A stretch of DNA of 64,000 nt, taken from assembly GCF_045679555.1 (NCBI RefSeq), contig NC_092099.1:10214076-10278075 (forward strand), written 5' to 3'. Of this stretch, positions 1-10,470 are shown in pieces. Both the position numbers and the translations under genes were made by a program. The notes under the pieces were generated by a model. That model saw nothing but the letters and a program-made list of their open reading frames with translations. It did not search any database and had not been told where the DNA came from. Each line of letters starts with the position of its first letter. Within the stretch, counting starts at the first letter, position 1. Source of the DNA: Salvelinus alpinus (taxonomy: Eukaryota; Chordata; Actinopteri; Salmoniformes; Salmonidae).

Positions 1-252
1 TTTGAACATCTTGGCCATGTTCTCTTATAATCTCCACCCGGCACAGCCAGAAGAGGACTGGCCACCCCTCATAGCCTTGTTCCTCTCGAGGTTTCTTCCT
101 AGGTTTTTGCCTTTCTAGGGAGTTTTTCCTAGCCACCGTGCTTCTACACCTACATTGCTTGCTGTTTGGGGTTTTAGGCTGGGTTTCTGTACAGCACTTT
201 GAGATATCAGCTGATGTAAGAAGGGCTATATAAATACATTTGATTTGATTTG
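1..252 (+). mobile_element. 3' tail of a non-LTR retroelement
   Basis: A non-coding segment ending in tandem TTTGA/GATTT units (about 237-254), preceded by a motif reading GCTATATAAATA. This tail type is common at the 3' ends of fish LINEs and their SINE partners. The left part lies outside the window, so the length and family cannot be given. It abuts a Tc1 relic at about 253, suggesting insertion into that relic. Confidence 0.55.
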
Positions 253-446
253 ATCAAGGCAAAGGGTGGCTATTTTGAAGAATTTAAAATATATTTTGAT
301 TTGTTTAACACTTTTTTTTGTTTACTACATGATTTCATGTGTTATTTCATAGTTTTGACGTCTTCACTATTATTGGACAATGTAAAAATAAAAATAAAAA
401 CTGGAGTGAGTAGGTGTGTCCAAACTTTGGACTGGTACTGTATGAT
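253..446. mobile_element. Tc1-like terminal relic
   Basis: The stretch from ATCAAGGCAAAGGGTGGCTA to a terminal motif resembling GTGTCCAAACTTTGGACTGG matches, in inverted orientation, the two ends of the Tc1-like element at 40040-43072. Only one end is present and there is no transposase. It is a dead fragment. Confidence 0.6.
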
Positions 447-996
447 GTACTGTGTGATTGGATGTCCGTGTGTGGTTCCTCATCAGTAACGTCTGCTTGA
501 CCCAGGGCTGGAAGTACCCTACTCCGCCTTGTTTTATTGAGCATTGGTGCGTCAGATCATTTCTCCTAGCGGATTTATGGCCCCTCTATAAAGTTGACTG
601 TAGAGGCCTCAAATGAAGATGACCAAGGCTGCATCCCAAATGGCATCCTAAACCCTTTATAGTGCATTTCTTTTGACCAGGGACCATAGGGCCGCAGCCC
701 ATTTGGGACGCAACCCAAGAGACTCAAACAGGCCTTTCATCAAACAGCTGTCCTGAAATCTTGTGCCTTGGGTTGGTGTGTTCAGGGATAGGCTTTTTAT
801 AGCCTCCTACAGTATGTGGGTTTATACAGGGGTAATATAAAATATAAATGACTTTGGGACCTACAGTAAACCAGTAGAGATGGAGGTGAACACAACAATA
901 TGGGGCATAATATTATGTCAATCGGCCTGAGATTTTCCATAGTGGAAATGGAAATAATTGGAAGTGCCAACACTGTCTGCGTTGCCAGTCCTAAAC
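447..996. other. Unassigned sequence
   Basis: No gene or recognised repeat is visible. Around 600-720 it reads like degraded interspersed repeat, but I cannot name a family. Confidence 0.3.
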
Positions 997-1004
997 ATTG
1001 TAAT

Positions 1005-2621
1005 TAGTGTTGCACAGTATACCGAAACTTCTGTACTTTTTAGATACCATACTGAACAAAAATATAAACGCAACATGTAAAGATCCCAGAAATGTTCCAT
1101 ACGCACAAAAAGCTTATTTCTCTCAAATTTTGTGCACAAATTTGTTTACATCCCTGTTGGTGAGCATTTATCCTTTGCCAAGATAATCCATCCACCTGAC
1201 AGGTGTGGCATATCAAAAAGCTGATTAAACCGCATGATCATTACACAGGTGCACCTTGTGCTGTGGACAATAAAAGGGCAATCTAAAATGTGCAGTTTAG
1301 TCTCACAAGGCAAAGCCACAGATGTCTCAAGTTTTGAGGGAGCGTGCAATTGGCATGCTGACTGCAGGAATGTCCACCAGAGCTGTTACCAGATTATTTT
1401 ATGTTAATTCCTCTACCATAAGCCACCTCCAGTTTTGTTTTAGAGAATTTGGCAGTACGTCCAACCGGCCTCACAACCGCAGACCACGTGTAACCATGCA
1501 AGCTCAGGACCTCAACACCCGGCTTCTTCATCTGCTGGATTGTTGATTGTTGAAGACTATTTCTGTCTGTAACAAAGCCCACAGTGGGAGGGCCTGGCTC
1601 CAAAGTGTTTGGGCCTATGCCCTCCCTGGCCCACCCATGACTGCACCCATGACTGCACCCCTGCCCAGTCATCTGAAATCCATAGATTAGGGCCTAATGA
1701 ATTCATTTCAATTGACTGATTTCCTTATATGAACTGTAATTCAGTAAAATCGTTGAAATAGTTGCATGTTGCATTTATATTTTTGTTCAGTGTAGATCAT
1801 GAAAAACGGTCCTGTACTAGAATTATTGTTACTTTCGGTACTTCTGTCAAATGTTTCCCCAGGTCAGGTCTGTTTTAGCGCAGCCAATGTCCCCCTTATA
1901 GCACAAAAGCACTGTGCCTGCTCCACTTAGCCTGTGCTTGGAGTCTGGGCTCCATCATGTTAACTCCCCACTCATGCTTCACATAGGTTAACACACTTGA
2001 ATAATGCAACATGGCATGTTTAAACTGTTAATTACTGTTCGCAAAACAATGTCCATACAGGCTCGAAAACTTTAAAATGGAAGAAGATACCTGTAGCTTC
2101 TAGCTTTGTAGGCTAACCTTTCTTGCGAGCGTATAGCTGAAGCAAACATAAATTCACTACCATAGTACTTTATTTGTGGTAATATGCAAACCATAATGCA
2201 GAAGATGCTGATTTCAAAACTGATTGGGTAAATCAAGTTTTGGGAGAAATGTGAGAAAGACTGATTAAGTGAGTTAAGTAAAGTTAAGGGGACAGTTTAT
2301 CAATAGAGATCAACTAAATTATTACTATTATGTTGTTATGTAGTTAGATTGGTAAAAACTAAGTGAAATGTATTGTATAATGGATTTATTAACGCATACA
2401 TGGCTGTCTCATGATGATGTCTATAATGATATCGAACTCAAAAGATACCCAACGATTGAACAGAGCAGTAGCAGAGTTTATTTGTCTGGATCAAGTGCTA
2501 TTCTGTGACTTTGGTTAATATGCATTCTTTTTTTGCCATGGTATCATTTTGGTATTGAGAATCGTGATACTAAACCTGGTATCGGTATCCAAGTCAAAAT
2601 GCTGGTATCATGACAGCACTA
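1005..2621. mobile_element. Non-autonomous hAT-like DNA transposon, interrupted by a Tc1
   Basis: The element is bounded by identical 8-bp direct repeats, ATTGTAAT at 997-1004 and 2622-2629, the target duplication length expected of hAT transposons. Its ends are imperfect inverted repeats beginning TAGTGTTG and, on the other strand, TAGTGCTG. It carries no transposase ORF. Without the Tc1 inserted at 1050-1794 it would be about 870 bp. Confidence 0.7.
1050..1794 (+). mobile_element. Internally deleted Tc1-like element
   Basis: The terminal inverted repeats begin CTGAACAAAAATATAAACGC and end with the complementary motif at about 1763-1794. Between them only the N-terminal DNA-binding part of a transposase survives (1322-1546, reading [20 protein letters not shown]), followed directly by 3' end sequence. 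The catalytic domain is gone, so the copy is non-autonomous. The same family occurs at 23129-24122 and 60703-61800, with an end fragment at 38579-38680. Confidence 0.75.
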
Positions 2622-2629
2622 ATTGTAAT

Positions 2630-3258
2630 ACACTCCCAAGAGGAAGAACATGGAAACAATAAAAGTGTGTGTGCATGTGTGTTTAACTAGTATCCGTGGT
2701 TGGGGAAGCGTCAGAGAAGTGTATACAGCTAGGAAAGCATAAAGGCATTTTGAGCTTGTTTTCTTTTTTCCCCCCTGCTATTATCTATAATATATTGGAG
2801 ACCACAGTCCCTTTGTAAACCGTTGTGGGCAGACTCCAGGAACAGATAGTATTAAAGGTCCCTTTTGATTGACTAAAGTATCACCCATAATATGTTTTGG
2901 GGATAGACATACAAAAATATTTTTTCTCTCATGGCTAACTACCAGGAAGTTTGAAAAGACTGGCTGAGTGGGCGGGGAGCTTATAATCATGAGCTAGCCT
3001 TGACTGGCAGCTCTTCGAAATGCCTATGTCAAGAAACTTAGATGCAGTGTTGCAGTAAAATCATCTCTAACAAATTTGGTGATACACAATGAAACTCAAA
3101 CATGTTTGGCATGTCTCTTGTCATGTGGTTCACAGCAGTACTGACAGATGTGTTGACATGACTACTGTGTCAGTTTTGAACAACCCTTCTTTCCCTTTTG
3201 TTCCATGCTGGCAGAAGACCTAGCTAGCCAGTAACTAGCTAACACCAGACACACCAGA
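2630..3258. other. Unassigned sequence
   Basis: No gene, splice-flanked exon or clear repeat is recognised. There is a short TG-rich patch at about 2667-2680. Confidence 0.3.
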
Positions 3259-4460
3259 CACAGATATATACAAAAGTATGTGGACACCCCTTCAAATTTG
3301 TGGATTCGACTATTTCAGCCACACCCATTGCTGACGGGTATATAAAATCAAGCACACAGCCATGCAATCTCCATAGACAAACATTGGCAGTAGAATGGCC
3401 TCACTGAAGAGCTCAGTGACTTTCAACGTGGCACGTCATAGGATGCCACCTTTCCAACAAGTTAATTTGTCAAATTTCTGCCCTTCTAGAGCTGCCCCAG
3501 TCAACTGTAAGTGCTGTTATTGTGAAGTGGAAACGTCTAGGAGCAACAATTGCTCCACCATGACGTGGTAGGCCACACAAGCTCACAGAACGAGACCGCT
3601 GAGTGCTGAAGTGTATAGCATGTTAAAATAATTTGTCCTCGGTTGCAACGCTCACTACTAAATTCCAAACTGCCTCTCGAAGCAACGTCAGCACAAGAAC
3701 TGTTTGTCGGGAGCTTCATGAAATGGGTTTCCATGGCCAAGCAGCTGCACACAAGCCTAAGATCACCATGAGCAATGCCAAGTGTCGGCTGGAGTGGTGT
3801 AAAGCTCGCCACCATTGAACTCTGGAGCTGTGGAAACGCGTTCTCTGGAGTGATGAATCACGCTTCACCATCTGGCAGTCCGACGGATGAATCTGGGTTT
3901 GGCAGATGCCAGGAGAACGCAACCTGCGTAGTGGGAACTGTAAACTTTGGTGGAGGAGGAATAATGGTCTGGGGCTGTTTTTCATGGTTCGGGCCCATTA
4001 GTTCCAGTGAAGGGAAATCTTAATGCTACAGCATACAATGACATTCTAGACGATTCTGTGCTTCCAACTTTGTGGCAACAGTTTGGGGAAGGCCCTTTCC
4101 TGTTTCAGCATGACAATGCCCCCGTGCACAAAGCGAAGTCCATACAAAAATGGTTTGTCATGAACTTGACTGGCTTGCAGAGAGCCCTGACCTCAACCCC
4201 ATCAAACACCTTTGGGATGAATTGGAACGCCGACTGCGAGCCTGGCCTAATCGCCCAACATCAGTGCCTGACCTCAATAATGTTCTTGTGGCTGAATGGA
4301 AGCAAGTCCCCGCAGCAATGTTCCAACATTTTTTGGGGCCTTCCCAGAAGAGTTGAGGCAGTTGTGGCAGCAAAGGGGGACCAACTCCATTTTAATGCCC
4401 ATGATTTTGGAATGAGATCTTCGACGAGCAGGTGTCCCACATACTTTTGGTCATGTAGTG
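3259..4460 (+). mobile_element. Degenerate Tc1-like element, about 1.2 kb
   Basis: The ends are inverted repeats containing ACAAAAGTATGTGGACACC and its complement. Transposase pieces lie in several frames: the HTH region (3633-3818), a middle part with [13 protein letters not shown] (about 3949-3993), QHDNAPVHKAKS with the second catalytic Asp (about 4108-4140), and SPDLNPIKHLWDE, where the expected Glu of PIEH is Lys (4150-4356). Frameshifts and this catalytic substitution make it inactive. A second copy of this family is at 44121-45290. Confidence 0.8.
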
Positions 4461-5236
4461 TAAGTATCTTTGCCATAGATGAATAGTTTACACTTTTAAT
4501 TATAAATTTGGCACCTGTGGAGTAGGTATCTAGCTATATAAACCACGCCCCTCCGCAAACACGCTTTCTCCGATGTTGGTTTACAAGGCAGTACTTATTT
4601 AAATGAGGTAATATAATATCATGTTACCATTGGTGTATTAAAATGAGTTCGGGTGATGTCACTCTATCCCCTTAATAATCCAACCTCCTGAATCCAGGTG
4701 TTTCACAAGGTGTTTATGATCAAACTGTTTCAATGTAGAAGCAACAGTCATTTTAAATACTTTGGTTAATACATCATGAAAAACATGATTTTGACTTTTC
4801 ATGACTGTTAAAAACCAGTGTGGTGTCTCTTGCACACCCAAACTGATTGATTCCTGCCAACACTTGTTTCAATGCTGGCTTATGCACCTGCACGTTTGTT
4901 TGTGTTTGCATACACACACACCAATTGAACCCTGGCTCTTAGAGATTATAGCCATATTTACTGTAATAACACACTGGCAGGGAAAGTTGAGTTCCTTCCC
5001 TCCCATACAACCAGTTACAGTACATTTCTCCAGCACTGATGACTTTCCTCTGTGACTACAATAATATGTGTCCATGCGTGACAGAGTCGCAGCCTCTCTG
5101 GCCTAGAAGGCATTGAACCGTGGCGTTACCACAGTCCTTGAAGCAGTAAACAAGCCTGAGTCATAGTAGGTCAACTGTTATTAGATTCTCTCTGTTAGTT
5201 GCCCCTTGGTAGCCTGAAGGCAGTAGTCTAGGTATC
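4461..5236. other. Unassigned sequence
   Basis: AT-rich DNA without a supported gene or repeat. This would be intronic or flanking DNA of the hibch locus. Confidence 0.3.
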
Positions 5237-5238
5237 CA

Positions 5239-5368
5239 CAGGGTGTGCAGGCTGTTGTTCCAGCCCAGCTCTAAATAATATCACACCTGATTCAACTAAT
5301 CAAGGGCTTGATGATTACAGTTGTCAGATGTTTTAGTACTGGGCTGGAACGAAAGCCAGCACACCATG
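5239..5368. mobile_element. Short palindromic MITE
   Basis: About 130 bp with imperfect terminal inverted repeats: the left end contains GGTGTGCAGG and GTTCCAGCCCAG, and the right end contains CTGGGCTGGAAC and GCACACC. There is no coding capacity. The ends look hAT-like, but no clean target duplication could be assigned. Confidence 0.55.
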
Positions 5369-5651
5369 TGTGTCTCCAGAACCAGCATTGAAGCACACTG
5401 CACTACCAAGTGTTCTGTTATATTTAGCATTGGTGCACTGCTAATAGTACACTCTTATCATCGAGTACACATGGACCTGTCTACCGTATGTGTTTTTTTA
5501 TGAAAAGCTGTTGTGTAATGTGGGCTATTTTTTACACTTGTCCTTGGTTGTTTCACTAACACACATATTCTTAGTGGATGGAAATCCCACCTGCACACTG
5601 GGGATTATAACATTGGTCCCGTGCCAAGAATGTATATGTTAAATGAAACAT

Positions 5652-6100
5652 TGCAGTGCTTGAGGCGTCACTACAGACCCTGGTTTGATCCCAGGATGTG
5701 TCACAACCGGCTGTGACCGGGAGTCCCATAGGGCGGTGCACAATTGGCAAAGCGTCATCCGGTTTAGGGGAGGGTATGGCCGGGGGGAGGGCTTTACTTG
5801 GCTCATCACGCTCTAGTGACTCCATGTGGCGGGCCGGGCGCCTGCAGGCTGACCTTGGTCGTCAGTTGAACTGTGTTTCCTCCGACACATTGGTGCGGCT
5901 GGCTTCTGGGTTAAGTGGGCGGGTGTTAAGAAGCGTGGTTTGGCGGGTCATGTTTCAGAGGACGCATGACTCGACCTTCACCTCTCCCGAGCCTGTTGGG
6001 GAGATGCAGCGATAAGACAATATCGTAATTAGATTGCAATTGGATATCACGAAATTGGGGAGAAAAATGGGGTAAAATACAAAAATAATAATAATAATTT
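5652..6100 (+). mobile_element. tRNA-derived SINE (long salmonid type)
   Basis: It contains a B-box-like motif GGTTTGATCCC near the 5' side, then the SINE body with TCCTCCGACACATTGGTGCG, and ends in AAATTGGGGAGAAAAA followed by an (AAT)n tail at about 6085-6100. The same body is at 39529-39961 (+) and 44259-44673 (-). The 5'-most tRNA-like part seen in those copies is missing, so this copy is truncated. Confidence 0.75.
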
Positions 6101-6253
6101 TTCACATAATAAAATTATGTGAGAGTAACACATTCAGTTGCCGACATACACTAAGTGATGAGTTCAGATGTTGGTGTGTGGGAAATTAGGGAAAGGGAAG
6201 TTATAGATAGAGGGTTAGGGCTGTGAATGTGCAGCCCCTCACAACTCCAAGGG

Positions 6254-6367
<114 letters not shown>

Positions 6368-6389
6368 GGTGTGTGTATTTTCTTTCTCT

Positions 6390-6480
6390 CTGCATTGTTG
6401 GGAAGGGCCCGTATGTAAGGGTTTCACTGCTAGTCTACACCTGTTGTTTACGAAGCATGTAACAAATAAAATGTGATTTG
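6390..6480 (+). mobile_element. LINE 3' tail fragment
   Basis: The segment reads CTGCATTGTTGGGAAG to AACAAATAAAATGTGATTTG, like the end of the LINE at 9830-10431 plus 16441-16482. Only the tail is present. Confidence 0.6.
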
Positions 6481-6653
6481 CACATATCAATACAAAGCTT
6501 GTAATTGTGGGTGACTATAATGATATAGGCTATTCACACTATCACATTAAATAATTTCCAGTGTATTGACCATAAAGTTAATGATCAATACTTTATGGTC
6601 ATAACAAACTAGGCTACAGCTAACCAGGTTTTTTGTGTTTGTAAATTTCACAG

Positions 6654-6773
6654 ACCCTAGCCAAGATGTCTCCCACATCGCTGAAGATAACCTTCAAGCA
6701 GCTTCAGGAGGGAAGCGCCAAGAGTTTGTAGGAGGTTCTGGTGATGGAGTGCAGACTCAATCAAGCCTGCATG
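6654..6773 (+). pseudogene. hibch: hibch exon with premature stop
   Basis: Forty codons open after a consensus acceptor (TTTCACAG at 6646-6653). The translation has MSPTSLKITFKQLQEGSA, then SL, a TAG stop at 6729-6731, then EVLVMECRLNQACM. This is the C-terminal part of 3-hydroxyisobutyryl-CoA hydrolase, a mitochondrial enzyme of valine breakdown, where the family has a Gln codon at the stop (CAG to TAG would explain it). A Tyr usual in the MEYRL motif is Cys here. The 3' boundary ATG|GTGGTC is a weak donor. No later hibch exon was found before c2orf88. The strand and position fit the MSTN neighbourhood. It is most likely a decayed duplicate, but a single bad base call cannot be excluded. Confidence 0.8.
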
Positions 6774-7129
6774 GTGGTCCGTTCCAAAAGTCCCCAGGCC
6801 CTTAATACTACCTCCTCTTTTCATAGGTGTCCAAGTTGCCTAAATTAGTTTCCGTCCCTCGTATCCTTTCTTTCATGTCAACTCAATATAATCCATGTTC
6901 TCCTTGAGTTTTATGGTTGAAATAAGCCACCATATTCACCTATTAGTGGTCATACAGTTGGAAAGGAGACAGGGAAAGGACCATCAGACATGGCATGCCA
7001 GTCACTCAGTGGCCTCTCACAACAGCAGGACTTTGGTAAGACCACACCCCAGTGCCGTGCCCATTTCTGTGGGGGCAGAGACTATGACCTCACCAGCGCA
7101 TTATTGTCGTTCTTGCTGCTGGTGAGTCT
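6774..7129. other. Unassigned sequence after the hibch exon
   Basis: Presumed former hibch intron. I see no exon with the expected terminal HIBCH motif (a VDKDQSPKW-like peptide) here. Confidence 0.3.
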
Positions 7130-7710
7130 CTGATCCACCTCTACGCAGACGACACCATTCTGTATACTTCTGGCCCTTCTTTGGACACTGTGTTAACAAC
7201 CTTCCAGGCGAGCTTCAATGCCATACAACTCTCCTTCCGTGGCCTCCAATTGCTCTTAAATACAAGTAAAACTAAATGCATGCTCTTCAACCGATCGCTG
7301 CCTGCACCTGCCCGCCTGTCCAACATCACTACTCTGGACGGCTCTGACTTAGAATATGTGGACAACTACAAATACCTAGGTGTCTGGTTAGACTGTAAAC
7401 TCTCCTTCCAGACTCACATCAAACATCTCCAATCCAAAGTTAAATCCAGAATTGGCTTCCTATTCCGCAACAAAGCATCCTTCACTCATGCTGCCAAACA
7501 TACCCTTGTAAAACTGACCATCCTACCAATCCTCGACTTCGGTGATGTCATTTACAAAATAGCCTCCAATACCCTACTCAATGAATTGAGTAACTCTGTG
7601 TTGCTCTATGTGTCGAACTGCTTTGCTTTATCTTGGCCAGGTCGCAGTTGTAAATGAGAACTTGTTCTCAACTTGCCTACCTGGTTAAATAAAGGTGAAA
7701 TAAAAAATTG
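7130..7710 (+). mobile_element. LINE fragment: RT palm end plus 3' tail
   Basis: In one frame from about 7132 the translation gives HLYADDTILYTSG, the reverse transcriptase YADD catalytic box, then the thumb region with YKYLGVWLDCKLSFQTHIK. At about 7588 coding sequence jumps to the 3' tail (TTGGCCAGGTCGCAGTTG, then TTAAATAAAGGTGAAATAA). It is 5' truncated and internally deleted. A second copy of this tail, with more 3' UTR, is at 49266-49750. Confidence 0.8.
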
Positions 7711-8263
7711 ATAACATTACTGTGTCAATGATTGTTACATGACATCTATCAACATGGATTCAAAGTATATTATCTTTCTACAATAATGGTTGATAACACA
7801 GTGAATCTTTTTGGTTTGTTTCTACTAGATTTACTAAATTGATGTTTCCTAATATACATCTACATTATCTAGCTAGCTGGTCTCAAAGTTTGTAGTGCTG
7901 AATTGCAAATCGTAGGACTATGGATCAAGCAATGATCTAGGCATCAGAAATCCTCTGCAAAAGTGAACGATGAGGCATTAGGGTATGTGAATTCAAACTG
8001 ATACGGCAGATTTATTAGTCAATAAATATGAAGACACTACATTTAGAAAAGGAGTTGGGCTACATACCAAACCTCTCTAGTGCTGTCTATTAGGTTACTC
8101 GCAAACAGGGGGCTTGCATTTTTTTATTTATTAAATTGACTCTTCAAGCATGACTTCTCAAAAGCTGCACAAGTGTTTGTAAGACAACTCCTAGCATCAA
8201 GCTAAAAGGCTAAAGTGGGATACAAAACCAGTTATATAGTCAGTCAGACAATATGTACAGCAG
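7711..8263. other. Unassigned sequence
   Basis: AT-rich DNA; no gene or repeat recognised. Confidence 0.3.
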
Positions 8264-8503
8264 GGGTCTTCAACAGGCAGTCCGGGGGCCAACTTCGGTC
8301 CACGGGTGGTTATATCTGGCCCCACAAATAAACAAAAAAAGACTAAAGTCACCAGGAAATAACCATAAAGTGATTTTAATTTAGGAAATCTGTTCCCATG
8401 CTTAAATAAAGAGATGTAATCAAGGTTCAAAATGATTCGGTTTTTGTCCATACGCTTCAGAAAAAATTGACACGTGGCTGAATTAGTTGGGGATCCCTGA
8501 TGC
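8264..8503. mobile_element. hAT-like MITE or relic
   Basis: The left end CAGGGGTCTTCAACAGGCAG and the right end reading GTTGGGGATCCCTG form an imperfect inverted repeat of the type found on hAT non-autonomous elements. There is no ORF of interest. Confidence 0.5.
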
Positions 8504-8519
8504 ATTATATATATTTATT

Positions 8520-8582
8520 TTTTTACATTTATTTAACCTTTATTTAACTGGGCAAGTCAATATCTCTGTTGTGCTGATGTAC
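8520..8582 (-). mobile_element. Reverse-orientation SINE/LINE tail fragment
   Basis: On the minus strand it reads GACTTGCCCAGTTAAATAAA, the conserved tail shared by the LINE at 7130-7710 and the SINE at 53031-53225. Confidence 0.55.
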
Positions 8583-9829
8583 AGAATTATTGGCAAAGGG
8601 CAATATTTCTCATTACAGTTGGTGGTGCAAAGAATCAAATGTTTGTTTTGGTGAGTAGGTGGAGTAGCTGGGTAAGGAAGAGGTTCTATCCTGTTTGAAG
8701 TATCACATAACTTGGGATGGTACTGTCAGGTGGTTTTTATGGCCCTTGTTGAGTCATACTTTCCTGTTTACTAGTGCATGTCAGTCTGTCCAATACATGT
8801 CCCAATACATTCAATCAAATACACAATGCAGGAAGCCTACACTGGGAAAACACCAGGTCAAAATGTACAACCTACTGTAATTTCTACCTAATTTGCATTT
8901 TAATGAAAATGGCGATTTTGCAGCACTTGAGCTGTTATATTATTTTTCCTGCAGTGTGGCTTTGATTGAATTTCTCTGTACGCAGCTCAAATCATTGGTT
9001 ATATTAAATCCCATTTGCAGCACTCAAACCCTCAGCACACAGTTAAGAGCACTTACAGGCTCCCAGAGAGAAATGAGGCCAGAGAAGCTAAATGACCCGC
9101 CATGGAGTTTTGCTAAGTAAACAATGAACCAGCATACACTCTCTCTCTGGAGAACACAGGCTCAGTAATTCTCTTGGTGTCAGAGATTTTATGGTTTAGA
9201 ATTTCCCCTTCAAAACGCACCAGCCGGGTATCGTTCTTCTTAATGTCTTTTGCCCTTGTCATGTATCTGGAGTGATCACTCAGTGTTGCATTTGCCATTG
9301 TATTACTGTATGCTAAAGGCCAGTTCTCAATTCACTGTGCACCCTGGTGTACAATTCAATGACTACAATTTCCCAACTAGTAGCTTCAAACGTATGTTGT
9401 ATAATAATTATGTTGATAAAGATGTGTATGAAAAAAAATATATATATAATTTGATGTTTTGTTTGAAGTTGTTGACAAAAGCATAATTACACTGTACCTG
9501 TCTATGTAACTATATATTTAACACTTAGTTGTATATTCCATTTATAAAGTGGAATGTTAAACATTGGCTTTGTGTACAAGCCTGTATTGTTCAGCTGCTA
9601 AAGCTTCTGAGTCACTATATCAAAGGTCATTTGTGTGATCCATTAATCCATTTGGCCGATTAGAAATCTCCTGGACCTGACAGTCTATCAGCTAATCTAA
9701 TGATTCAGTTCATGTTACAGGGACATAACACAGGCGCAGAGGGGGCTGTTGGCCCTGGATAGGCAAGAATGGGTTGAGCACATGATCAAATCTGTTTCAA
9801 CTCTAGGTAGTGGATATTCCTCAAAAAGT
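8583..9829. other. Unassigned sequence
   Basis: No supported gene or repeat. Short ORFs in it have no recognisable motif. Confidence 0.3.
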
Positions 9830-10431
9830 TCTACAGCTGCACCATCAAAAGCATTCTGACCAGTTGCATCACCGCCTGGTATGGCAACTGCTCGGCATCC
9901 GACCGTAAGGCGCTACAGAGGGTAGCGCGTATAGCCCAGTACATCACTGGGGCCAAGCTATCTGCCATCCAGGACCTCTATACTAGGCGTGTCAGAGGAA
10001 GGCCCAAAAAATGGTCGAAGACTCCAGCCACCCAAGTAATAGACTGTCCTCCTTGCTCCCGCACGGCAAACGGTACCAGAGCGCCAAGGCTCCTTAACAG
10101 CTTCTACTCCCAAGCCATAAGACTGCTGAACAATTAATGAAATGGCTACCCGGACTATTTGCACTGCCACTGATGCTACTCACTGTTTATTATCTATGCA
10201 TAATCACTTTACCCCTACCTACAAGTACATATTACCTCAATTACCTTGACTAAACTGTACACCCGCACATTGTCTCGGTACCGGTCTCCCCTGTACATAG
10301 TCTTGTTATTGTTATTTTATTGTAACTTTTTTTACTTTCATTTATTTTGTAAATATTCTCTTAACTCTTATTTTCTTAAAACTGCATTGTTGGTTAACTT
10401 GTAAGTAATCATTTCACGGTAAGGTCTACAC
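9830..10431 (+). mobile_element. LINE C, 3' end, left segment
   Basis: It encodes, in decayed form, the extreme C-terminal RT region (CTIKSILTSCITAWYGNCSAS-like peptide), followed by a long 3' UTR. It stops at TACAC (10427-10431), where LINE B is inserted. The missing end of its tail resumes at 16441-16482. Confidence 0.75.
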
Positions 10432-10470
10432 AAATCAAATCAAATGTTATTGGTCACATACACATGGTTA

